Under the pieces are notes generated by a model that was not told the DNA's origin, did not search any database, and saw nothing but the letters and a program-made list of their open reading frames with translations. From Rhodanobacteraceae bacterium (GTDB taxonomy: Bacteria; Pseudomonadota; Gammaproteobacteria; Xanthomonadales; SZUA-5), in contig JADJPR010000007.1 in assembly GCA_016713135.1 (NCBI GenBank), positions 186,001-250,000 on the forward strand: a stretch of 64,000 nt of DNA. Direction: 5' to 3'. Of the stretch, positions 35,623 to 44,136 are shown in pieces (position 1 is the stretch's first letter; every line of letters begins with the position of its first letter). Both the position numbers and the translations under genes were made by a program.

Positions 35623-36176
35623 TTACAGCAAGAGCCATCGGCGAGCACGTGGGAACGGGCATCAGCGCCCGCGCAGTCGCCCCCCAGCGGCTTGCGCAAC
35701 TGCAGCGCCAGCGGCGCATATCCCTGCGCCTCATACGCCCGTCGCGCGGGCTCGTTGAAGGCGTAGACCTTCACCTCCAGCCACTCGGCCCGTTGCCCCC
35801 GAGCCCACGCCTCGAAAGCCTGCGTCAGCGCGCGGCCAAGCCCACGCCCGCGGGCCGCCTGATCGACGACCAGCACATCGAGCAAACCGTAGCGGGCCGG
35901 CCGGATCAGCGGATGCACGGTGGTCGGGCGCATCAGCCCGATGGCGACGCCGAGCGGCTGGTCGGCGGAATCGGGCACCACCCAGACGGCGCTGTCAGGC
36001 CCCGCCAGCAGGCCCTCGAACTCGGCCAGCGGACGCGCGGGGCCAACGGGCTCCCGAAACAGCCAAGGCAACGCGCTGCGATGCATCGAATCGACCTGCG
36101 AGAGCAGCGCGCCGATCGCGTCATGATCGGCCAGACGAGCGCGTCGCAGTGCGACCGCCGCGGGCGCGGCGTCCAT
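35484..36176 (-). CDS. GNAT N-acetyltransferase with element-derived C-terminal extension
   Basis: GNAT-family acetyltransferase (230 aa as read). The acetyl-CoA motif is LLDVLVVDQAARGRGLGRAL, with NEPARRAYEAQGYAPLALQL at the end of the fold. Relatives usually stop about here, near residue 165. In this sequence the frame runs on through a REP-like sequence (35647-35671) and then the right end of the large palindromic element. This adds about 65 unrelated residues (SCCKWERAPPAIF and on). Its ATG overlaps the metH stop codon (ATGA at 36176). Substrate unknown. Confidence 0.82.
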   Translation of the reverse strand: MDAAPAAVALRRARLADHDAIGALLSQVDSMHRSALPWLFREPVGPARPLAEFEGLLAGPDSAVWVVPDSADQPLGVAIGLMRPTTVHPLIRPARYGLLDVLVVDQAARGRGLGRALTQAFEAWARGQRAEWLEVKVYAFNEPARRAYEAQGYAPLALQLRKPLGGDCAGADARSHVLADGSCCKWERAPPAIFSLWLWLFALRSAVCASEAKRFGLTAESLLSACPERR

Positions 36177-36851
36177 CAGTTCTCGTCAGGATCGTAGTCC
36201 AGCACCGGCGCCAGCCAGCGCTCGGCCTCGCGCAGCGACTGGCCACGGCGGTGCGCATAGTCCTCGACCTGTTCCTTGCTGACCCGGCCGACAACGAAGT
36301 ACTGGCTGTCCGGGTGCGCGAAATACAGGCCGCTGACGGCGGCGGCGGGCGTCATCGCATAGCTCTCGGTCAGCGCCATCCCGGCGTTCGTCTCGGCCTG
36401 CAGCAGATCGAAGATCACGCGCTTCTCGGTGTGGTCCGGGCAGGCCGGGTAGCCGGGCGCCGGGCGGATGCCGCGGTAGCGTTCGTCGATCAGCGCGTCG
36501 TTGTCCAGCGACTCATCACCCGCGTAGCCCCAGAACTCGCGCCGCACGCGCTGGTGCAGGCGTTCGGCGAAGGCTTCGGCGAGGCGGTCGGCCAATGCCT
36601 TCAGCAGGATCGCGCTGTAGTCATCGTGCGCGGCCTCGAATGCCGCCACCCGCGCGTCAATGCCGATCCCCGCGGTACAGGCGAAGGCGCCGATCCAGTC
36701 CTGCTTGCCACTGCTCTTCGGCGCAACGAAGTCGGCCAGGCAAAGGTTCGGGCGACCGGGTGGTTTGTCGGCTTGCTGGCGCAGGAAGGACAGCGAGGCG
36801 AGCAGGCCCGGCGTGGAGCTGGCGCGCGGTGCCGAATCCGTGTTTGCAGAG

Positions 36852-36968
36852 CGGGGCTGGGGGCTGGGGGCTGGGGCGCTTCGCTCAGGATCTGCGGATG
36901 CAGAGCTGGCGCCCTGCGAGGCGGTTTCGTCCCCGGCCCCAGCCCCCAGTCCCCAGTCCCCAGTCCCG
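36852..36968. repeat. fold-back heptamer hairpin, copy H (GGGGCTG), inside metH
   Basis: Left arm 36852-36876 is three GGGGCTG units. Right arm 36931-36968 is CAGCCCC followed by CAGTCCC units. The loop includes CGCTTCGCTCAGG. It interrupts the metH activation-domain sequence between VEVYTGE and LASLSFLRQQ. Layout is as in copies A-G but with a different unit. Confidence 0.82.
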
Positions 36969-37442
36969 CTTCTCCCGTGTACACCTCCACGTCCTCGCCA
37001 ACGCTGTTTGCCGGCCACAGGCCGAACACTGCGCCAGCGAGACCAGGCGCTTGCCCGGGCCGCGGTCCTTGTGGCGCTCGCGCACGTCGGCGTAGTCGGC
37101 GCGCACCTCGGCGACGAAGCGCGCGCGCTCGGCCACGCTGACCAGGTTCTGCGCCACGCCGACCGCGCGGGAGGCGTCCTTGACCCACACCACCGGCTGG
37201 TCGTAATGCGGCTCGATCTTCAGCGCGGTGTGCGCGCGGCTGGTGGTGGCGCCGCCGATCAGCAGCGGCTGGATCATGCCCTGCCGCTTCATTTCCTTGG
37301 CGACGTGGTGCATCTCGTCGAGCGAGGGCGTGATCAGTCCGGACAGGCCGATGATGTCGGCGCCGACCTCGCGCGCGGTGTCGAGGATCTTCTGCGTCGG
37401 CACCATCACGCCGAGGTCGATCACCTCGAAGTTGTTGCAGGC

Positions 37443-37487
<45 letters not shown>

Positions 37488-37814
37488 CTTGACCGTCGCC
37501 AGCAGGATCTTGCCGTTGTTCTTCGCGACCTCGCCGCTGCGCTTTTTCTCTTCCTCGATGTACGGGATCAGGTAGGCGACCGCCTTCTTCATCACGCGCG
37601 CCGACTTGACCACCTGCGGCAGGAACATCTTGCCGGCGCCGAACAGATCGCCGACCACGTTCATGCCCGCCATCAGCGGCCCCTCGATGACCTCCAGCGG
37701 CTTGACCGCGCGCGCCCGCGCCTCCTCGGTATCGCCCTCGACGAACTCGTCGATGCCATGCACCAGCGCATGCTCCAGGCGTTTCTCGACCGGCAAGGTG
37801 CGCCACTCGGCGCT

Positions 37815-37848
37815 TTCCCGGGTCCCGGGTCCCGCGTCCCGTGCCCCG
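37815..37848. repeat. solo heptamer array inside metH
   Basis: CGGGTCC-type 7-bp units (GGGTCCC GGGTCCC GCGTCCC GTGCCCC) within the metH frame. They add a non-family segment (SGARDAGPGTRES) before the conserved PVEKRLEHALVHG. Each unit is itself self-complementary. Confidence 0.65.
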
Positions 37849-38816
37849 CTCTGATGCTTCGGCGCAATCTCCAGCAAGCGTTCGGTCGCATCCGCGCGGC
37901 GATTGAGCACCACGTCCTCGACGCGCTCGCGCAATTCCGCCGGCAGTTCGTCGTAGATCGCCAGCGCGCCGGCGTTGACGATGCCCATGTCCATGCCGGC
38001 GCGGATCGCGTGGTACAGGAACACCGAGTGGATCGCCTCGCGTACCGGATTGTTGCCGCGCAGCGCGAAGGAGACATTCGACACGCCGCCGGAGACGTGC
38101 ACGCCGGGCATCGCGGCCTTGATCTGGCGCGTGGCTTCGATGAAGGCCACGGCGTAATCGTTGTGCTCGTCGATGCCGGTGGCGATGGCGAAGATGTTGG
38201 GGTCGAAGATGATGTCTTCCGGCGCCATGCCGACCTTCTCGGTCAGCAGGTGGTAGGCGCGCTTGCAGATCGCCACCTTGCGCTCGACGGTGTCCGCCTG
38301 GCCCTGCTCGTCGAAGGCCATGACCACGCAGGCGGCGCCGTATTCCTGCACCTTGCGCGCGTGTTCCAGGAAGGCGTCCTCGCCCTCCTTCAGGCTGATC
38401 GAGTTGACGATCGCCTTGCCCTGAACGCACTTCAGGCCCGCCTCGATCACGCTCCACTTCGAGCTGTCGATCATCACCGGCACCTTGGCGATATCCGGTT
38501 CGGCCGCGATCAGGTTGAGGAAGCGGGTCATCGCCGCTTCCGAATCGAGCAGGCCCTCGTCCATGTTGACGTCGATGATCTGCGCGCCGTTGCCCACCTG
38601 CTGGCGCGCCACCTCGACGGCCTGGTCGTAGCGGTCGTCCTTGATCAGCTTCTTGAACTGCGCCGAGCCGGTGACATTGGTGCGCTCGCCGACGTTGACG
38701 AAGTTCAGCTCCGGCGTGATCACCAAGGGTTCCAGGCCGGCCAGCCGGGTGTGCGTCGGCGGCGCGGGGATCTCGCGCGGCGGCAGTTTGGCCATCGCTT
38801 CGGCGATCGCGCGGAT

Positions 38817-38849
<33 letters not shown>

Positions 38850-39813
38850 GATGTTGACCAGGCTGGAGGCGGCGAACTCGCCGATGGTGCCGGCCATGTC
38901 CGCCGGCGTCTCGTCGTACTCGCCAAAGGCGTTCGGCAGGCCGGCGTTCGGGTGGGTCGAGACCAGCGCGTCGACGGTGCGCGCCAGGTCCTCGATGTGC
39001 GGGCGCAAATCCTTCGCGCCGAGCGCGCAGTTGAGCCCGATGGAGAACGGCCGCACATGCCGCACCGAGTAGGCAAAGGCCTCGGCGGTCTGGCCGGACA
39101 GGGTGCGCCCGGAACGGTCGGTGATGGTGCCGGAGATCATCACCGGCAGGCGGTAGCCGCGCCGCGCGTAGACCTCGTCGATGGCGTACAGCGCGGCCTT
39201 GGCATTCAGCGTGTCGAAGATGGTCTCGACCATCAGGATCTGCGCGCCGCCGTCGATCAGGCCCTCGGCGGCTTCGCGATAGGCGGCCGTCAGCTCGTCG
39301 AAGCTGATCGCGCGGAAGCCCGGGTTGTTGACGTCCGGCGAGATCGACAGGGTCTTGCTCGTCGGGCCGATCACGCCGACGCAGTAGCGCGGGCGGTCCG
39401 GGGTCTCGTCCGACTTGCGGTCGCAGAGTTCCCGGACCAGCTTCGCCGCGGCGACGTTGAGGTCGTAGGTGGCCTCTTCCAGGTGGTAATCCGCCTGGCT
39501 GACGCGCGTCGCGTTGAAGCTGTTGGTCTCGATCAGCTCGGCGCCGGCATCGAGGTAGGCCTGGTGCACCGCCTGCACGATCTTCGGCTGGGTCAGCACC
39601 AGCAGATCGTTGTTGCCCTTCAGGTCATGCCCGAAGTGGCGGAAGCGGTCGCCGCGGAAATCGCTCTCCTCCAGCCGGTAGCGCTGCAGCATCGAGCCCA
39701 TCGCGCCGTCCAGCACCAGGATGCGGCGTTGCGCGTCGGCAATCAGGCGTTCGGATTCGGCGGGATTCTTGTACGGCAGTTCGATCATCCGTGTACGGCC
39801 GTATGGACGGCCG

Positions 39814-39837
39814 ATCCTTTCATCGCGATGGAAGGAT
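39814..39837. promoter_or_regulatory. palindromic operator candidate upstream of metH
   Basis: A 24-bp palindrome with one mismatch: ATCCTT at 39814-39819 mirrored by AAGGAT at 39832-39837 around the perfect CATCGCGATG core. It lies 25 bp upstream of the metH ATG. The preceding gene encodes an ArsR-type regulator fused to a methyltransferase, so this is a plausible operator for a SahR-like factor. A second palindrome, CGGCCGTCCATACGGCCG (minus strand), lies between it and the ATG. Confidence 0.5.
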
Positions 39838-39971
39838 GGATTGTACGCGGGAAGATTGGAGCTGTGCGGCGGGGCGCGCGTTGCGGGATGCGTAGGCCGG
39901 AGTGGCGCAGAGCCTCTCCGGCGCTATGTGCGGCGGCCCGAGCCGGTGAATCGCTGGCGCGATACGCCGGC

Positions 39972-40868
39972 CTACGCGGGCGTCCTTGCCGTCGCCACCC
40001 AGCTGGCGAAATGCGGCGGCCGGGCTTCGACGCCGCCGGAGGTGATCGCCACGTCATCGAAACCTGCGCCGACCAGCGCGGCCCGCAACTCGTCGGCGGT
40101 GAACCCCAGGTTGCGGTGGCCGAAAGGCGTCACCACCGAGCGGTGCTCATGCCGATCCAGGCAGGTCAACAGCAACTTTCCGCCGGGACGCAGCACGCGC
40201 GCGGCCTCGGCGAGCACCTCGCCCGGCCGGTCCGAATAGGGCAGCGCCTGCATCAGCAGCACCAGGTCGACGCTGGCGCCCGCCAGCGGCAGTTCGTGCA
40301 TGTCGCCCTGCAGGACGCGTACTTGCGGCAGGCCGGCAAGGCGCGTCCGCGCGGCCTCGACCACTCGCTCGCTCAAGTCCACGCAAGCGAGCGAGCGCGC
40401 GCGCGGCGCGAGCAACTGGGCCAGCGCGCCGTCGCCGGAGGCCACGTCGAGCACATCGCCCAACTCCAGCAGGCCGAGGCAGGCGCGCATGGTGGTTTCC
40501 CAGCTACGGCCCGGCGAGTAGTGGCGCTCCATGTCCCCCGCCACGCTGTCGGCCCAGTTGGCGCTGGCCATGCGCGCCGCCAGCACCGCGCTGCGGCGCT
40601 CGCGGTCCTCCGCCAGCAAGGCATCGCGGGTGCTCGCGTGCAGGCCTTCCCACAGCGCCCGCGTCGCCGCCGGCCAGTCTTCGAGTGCCGCGCGGTAGTA
40701 GGCAGCCACGCCCGCGCGCCGGTCGACCACCAGCCCCGCTTCCTTGAGCTTGGCCAGGTGGGTGGACACCCGCGGCTGCTTCAGCCGCAGGATGCTCGAC
40801 AGCTCGGCGACGGTCAGCTCCTCGTCGGTCAGCAAGGCCAGCAGGCGCACGCGGCTGGCGTCGGCCAA
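39972..40868 (-). CDS. ArsR-family regulator fused to SAM-dependent methyltransferase
   Basis: Winged-helix ArsR domain (ELTVAELSSILRLKQPRVST, LAKLKEAGLVVDRR) followed by a class I methyltransferase domain (VLDVASGDGALAQLL, VLRPGGKLLLTCL); 298 aa from the TTG at 40868. Family members commonly sit beside metH/ahcY and are thought to sense S-adenosyl compounds. Homology begins upstream of the TTG (IELTAATDLLRLLADASR). The only candidate there is an ATC at 40904 with GGAG six bases ahead, which would be a rare start. It follows the acyltransferase stop within 20 bp. Confidence 0.88.
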   Translation of the reverse strand: MADASRVRLLALLTDEELTVAELSSILRLKQPRVSTHLAKLKEAGLVVDRRAGVAAYYRAALEDWPAATRALWEGLHASTRDALLAEDRERRSAVLAARMASANWADSVAGDMERHYSPGRSWETTMRACLGLLELGDVLDVASGDGALAQLLAPRARSLACVDLSERVVEAARTRLAGLPQVRVLQGDMHELPLAGASVDLVLLMQALPYSDRPGEVLAEAARVLRPGGKLLLTCLDRHEHRSVVTPFGHRNLGFTADELRAALVGAGFDDVAITSGGVEARPPHFASWVATARTPA

Positions 40869-40919
40869 CAGGCGCAGCAGGTCGGTGGCGGCAGTGAGTT
40901 CGATGGGGATCTCCGGGAA

Positions 40920-41840
40920 TCAGTACAGCGAGGGCTCGTCGCGCGTCGGGCGCGTCTTGAAGCGTGCGTGCAGCCACAGGTACTGCTCGGGCGCGGCGCG
41001 GATGATCTGTTCGAGCAGGGTGTTGACGCGAGCGGTGTCGGCGAGTGGATCGTCGCTGGGGAAATCCTCGAGCGGCGGATGCAGCTTCAGGCGATAGCTG
41101 CCGTCCGGCTCGCGCCGGTGCTCGAAGCCGATCACCACCGCCCCGGACATGCGTGCCAGCTGGTGGGTGGCGGTGAGGGTGGAGGCGGGAATGCCGAAGA
41201 AGGGCGCGAACACGCGCTCGCCGCGGCGGTACTCCTGGTCCGGTGCGTACCAGATCATCCCGCCGGACTTGAGGTAGCGCAGCACGCCGCGCAACTCGTC
41301 GCGACGGAACATCGCGTCGGCATAGCACAGGCGCGCGCGCTTGACCGCCCATTCAAAGGCCGGGTCATGGTGCTCACGGTACATTCCGGCGAGCGGCAGG
41401 AAGCGGCAAACCAGGCGCCCGGCGAGTTCCAGGTGGCTGAAATGTCCGCCGACCAGCAGAACGCCGCGCCCGGCGGCGCGTGCGGCCTCGACGTGCTCGA
41501 TACCCTCGATGCTGACCGGCAGCCTGGCGACGCGCCGCGCCGAGCCGAACCAGCCCCAGGCGAAGGCCGCCAGCATACGCCCCGACTCGCGCGCGTTCTC
41601 GCGCGCGGCGCGCTGGCGTTCGGCCTCGCTCCATTCGGGGAAACACAGCGCCAGGTTGCGCTCCAGCACCCGCCGCCGGCGCGGCAGCAGCGCCAGCACC
41701 AGCGGCCCGCAGGCCGCACCCAACGCCAGCGCCGCCCGGTGCGGGATCCTGGCGATCAGCCAAAGCAGGGCCACGCCAATCCAGCCGGGCCAGCAGTAGG
41801 GGTGCCACAGCGAACGGGTGGCGGTCTTGACCTTGCGCAT
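40920..41840 (-). CDS. lipid A biosynthesis acyltransferase (LpxL/HtrB family)
   Basis: Inner-membrane lysophospholipid-type acyltransferase (306 aa) that adds secondary acyl chains to Kdo-lipid A. One N-terminal membrane anchor (WIGVALLWLIARI) is followed by the catalytic HX4E motif in GGHFSHLE, then MIWYAPDQEY, VFAPFFGIPASTL, and the C-terminal EQYLWLHARFKTRP. It is divergent from waaA, which makes the Kdo-lipid A substrate. Which chain it adds (LpxL, LpxM or LpxP type) is not clear. Confidence 0.9.
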   Translation of the reverse strand: MRKVKTATRSLWHPYCWPGWIGVALLWLIARIPHRAALALGAACGPLVLALLPRRRRVLERNLALCFPEWSEAERQRAARENARESGRMLAAFAWGWFGSARRVARLPVSIEGIEHVEAARAAGRGVLLVGGHFSHLELAGRLVCRFLPLAGMYREHHDPAFEWAVKRARLCYADAMFRRDELRGVLRYLKSGGMIWYAPDQEYRRGERVFAPFFGIPASTLTATHQLARMSGAVVIGFEHRREPDGSYRLKLHPPLEDFPSDDPLADTARVNTLLEQIIRAAPEQYLWLHARFKTRPTRDEPSLY

Positions 41841-41890
41841 GGGGGCGAGTCTAGGGGCGCGGCGCGGGTTCTGGGCACCGGGCCATGCTG

Positions 41891-42166
41891 GTTGTGGGTT
41901 GTGGGCTGTGGGTTCTGGGTTGTGGGTTGTGGGTTGTGGGTTGTGGGCGGCAAGAGCGCGGGTACCGCCGATCTCTGGGATTCAGCCGCGATCTTTTCCA
42001 AAAAGATCGCCGACGGAGTCGGCTCCCACAGACCCCCGGGGTCCCAGCTTTGCTGCCCACAACCCACAACCCACACCCACCCACAACCCACAACCCAGAA
42101 CCCACAACCCAGAACCCACAACCCAGAACCCAGAACCCAGAACCCAGAACCCAGAACCCAGAACCG
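41891..42166. repeat. fold-back heptamer hairpin, copy E (largest)
   Basis: Left arm 41891-41950: eight units, mostly GTTGTGG with one GTTCTGG and one GCTGTGG. Right arm 42054-42166: CCCACAA units, then alternating and finally repeated CCCAGAA units. The loop contains a REP-like GGCTCCCACAG and a UUUUCC-AAAAAGAUC-type stem. It fills almost all of the 403-bp gap between the acyltransferase and waaA starts, so both promoters must lie in or beside it. Confidence 0.88.
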
Positions 42167-42243
42167 GCCTCACCAGCACCCACAACCGGCCCACCAGGCC
42201 CCCTCGCTGCGCGATACTGCGCCCCCCTCCCGGCCTCCACCGC

Positions 42244-43542
42244 ATGCGCCTCCTCTCGCGCCGCTTCTACACGCTGGCGATGTACCTGGCGATGCCGGTG
42301 ATCCTGTATCGCCTGGCGTTCCGGGGGCTGCGCAACCGGGGCTATTTCTCGCGCTGGCTGGAGCGCTTCGGCTGGTTCCGCGATCCTGGTTTCGCCGAAT
42401 CGATCTGGGTGCACGCGGTCTCGGTGGGCGAGTTCAATGCCGCGATTCCGCTGATCAAGGCCCTGATGGAGAAGCACCCGGACACGCCGCTGGTGGTGAC
42501 CACGATCACCCCGACGGGTTCGGAGCGCGTGCAGAAGCAGTTCGGCGACCGGGTCTTCCATGTCTACCTGCCCTACGATTTGCCGGCGGCGGTCGAGCGC
42601 TTCTTCGCGCGGGTGAAGCCGCGCATCGCGGTGGTGATGGAAACCGAGATCTGGCCGAACCTCTATTTCGCCTGCCGCGAGCGCGGGATCCCGATCTTCA
42701 TCGCCAATGCGCGCCTGTCCGAGCGCAGCCTGAAGGGCTACGGCCCGGCACTCGGCCTGATCGGCGAGGCGGTGCGTTGCGCCACCTTCGTCGCCGCCCA
42801 GTCCAAGGTCGACGGCGAGCGCTTTCTGCAGTTGGGGGCGTCGCCCGAGCGCATGCGCGTGGTCGGCAACATCAAGTTCGACATGGCGGTGCCCGGCGGC
42901 CTGGACGCGGTGGCGCGCGAATGGCGCGAGCACTGGGGGGCGCTGCGCCCCGTGTGGATCGCCGCGAGCACGCATGAAGGCGAGGAGGCGGCCGTGCTGC
43001 AGGCGCATGCGCGCATCCTCGGCCGCTTCCCGGATGCGCTGCTGATCCTGGTGCCGCGCCATCCCGAGCGCTTTCGCGCGGCGATCTCGCTATGCCGCTC
43101 CTACGGCTTCCGCACCAGCTGCCGCAGCGAGGACTCGGTGGCTTCGCTGGATTCGCAGTGCTTCGTGGTCGACACCATGGGCGAGTTGCTGAAGTTCTAC
43201 GCCTGCGCCGATGCCTGCTTCGTCGGCGGATCGCTGGATCGCATCGGCGGACACAATGTGCTGGAGCCAGCCGCGCTGCGCAAGCCGATCCTGATCGGCC
43301 CGCACACTTTCAATTTCGCCGAGATCACCGACACCTTGATTGCCGAGGATGCCGCGGTCCGCGTGGCCAACGGCGCCAAGCTCGGCGCCGAGGTCGTGCG
43401 CATCCTGAGCGATCCGCGGCGCGCCGCGGCGATGGGCGAGGCGGCGCTGGCGGTGGTCGAGCGCGAACGCGGTGCGGTGCCGCGCACGCTGTCGGCCATC
43501 GAGGAAATCCTCAGGCCGCAGGCCGCGGTCAGGGACGCTTGA
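42244..43542 (+). CDS. waaA: Kdo transferase WaaA
   Basis: 3-deoxy-D-manno-octulosonic acid transferase (432 aa) that adds Kdo to lipid IVA. The N-terminal membrane anchor and GYFSRWLERFG are followed by IWVHAVSVGEFNAAIPLI, VVMETEIWPNLYFAC, NARLSERS, and the donor-site motifs STHEGEEAAVL, GGSLDRIGGHNVLEPAAL and HTFNFAEIT. The ATG at 42244 gives the standard length. The 3' end overlaps the convergent DUF1566 gene by 14 bp. Confidence 0.95.
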   Translation: MRLLSRRFYTLAMYLAMPVILYRLAFRGLRNRGYFSRWLERFGWFRDPGFAESIWVHAVSVGEFNAAIPLIKALMEKHPDTPLVVTTITPTGSERVQKQFGDRVFHVYLPYDLPAAVERFFARVKPRIAVVMETEIWPNLYFACRERGIPIFIANARLSERSLKGYGPALGLIGEAVRCATFVAAQSKVDGERFLQLGASPERMRVVGNIKFDMAVPGGLDAVAREWREHWGALRPVWIAASTHEGEEAAVLQAHARILGRFPDALLILVPRHPERFRAAISLCRSYGFRTSCRSEDSVASLDSQCFVVDTMGELLKFYACADACFVGGSLDRIGGHNVLEPAALRKPILIGPHTFNFAEITDTLIAEDAAVRVANGAKLGAEVVRILSDPRRAAAMGEAALAVVERERGAVPRTLSAIEEILRPQAAVRDA

Positions 43543-44023
43543 CGCAGAGCGCGCGTTTGCCCGGCTTGTCGGTCTGGTGGTAGGAGTACTGCTTGCCGTC
43601 GGTGAAGTAGATGTACCAGGCCTCCGTCTCGCCGTTGGCTTCATTGCTCCACGGCGTCAGGCCGGTCACCTTGATCAGCGGCGTCACCTTGCACGTCAGT
43701 TGGCCGGTGCACGGCTGGTTGTCGCTGCTGCCAGTCTCGAACAAGGTCAGGAGTTCGGCGACGGTCGGCAACTGCCAGCCGGTTCCGAGGGTCTGGCAGT
43801 AGGCCTTGGCAGTTGCCCAGTCGATATCACCACTGTTGTCGGTGCCCGGCCACACCAGACCGGTCTGGGTGTCGCGGACCGTACCGTCGACCAGCAGTTC
43901 GAAACGCGGCGCAGAAGGTTCCTGTGAGGTCGGCGCGGTATCCTGCGGAGCGGCCATCAGGATGGGGCTGGCGGCGAGCAGCAGTGCCGTGGCGATTGCG
44001 TGAATGGAGCGATGCGGTTGCAC
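43529..44023 (-). CDS. DUF1566 (Lcl C-terminal-like) exported protein
   Basis: Exported 164-aa protein with a C-type-lectin-like DUF1566 domain. The signal peptide (AIATALLLAASPILMA) leads to the motif TVRDTQTGLVWPGTDNSGDI. Then come DWATAKAYCQTLGTGWQLPTVAELLTL and WYIYFTDGKQYSYHQTDKPG, ending RALCVKRP. Four cysteines suggest disulfides. The GTG at 44023 is chosen because GGGGAA lies 7 bp upstream; an upstream TTG is poorer. Function unknown; probably binds a surface ligand. Confidence 0.82.
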   Translation of the reverse strand: MQPHRSIHAIATALLLAASPILMAAPQDTAPTSQEPSAPRFELLVDGTVRDTQTGLVWPGTDNSGDIDWATAKAYCQTLGTGWQLPTVAELLTLFETGSSDNQPCTGQLTCKVTPLIKVTGLTPWSNEANGETEAWYIYFTDGKQYSYHQTDKPGKRALCVKRP

Positions 44024-44095
44024 GATCGTATTCCCCGTGTGTGGCCAGACCGATGTCCCTAGTCTAGTGCACAAATGCGGACGCTCGGCAAGGCG

Positions 44096-44118
44096 CTGCG
44101 GCCCACGATGGGCCGCAG
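44096..44118 (-). terminator. hairpin terminator candidate after tolC
   Basis: CTGCGGCCC pairs perfectly with GGGCCGCAG around ACGAT, 19 bp past the tolC stop. The following minus-strand sequence has no strong T-run. Confidence 0.5.
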
Positions 44119-44136
44119 TGCGGAACTTCCGGCGAA

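Noticed and set aside
39789..39971. SAH or cobalamin riboswitch before metH
   Set aside because: Neither the SAH-riboswitch core nor a B12 box could be matched by eye; only simple palindromes are present.
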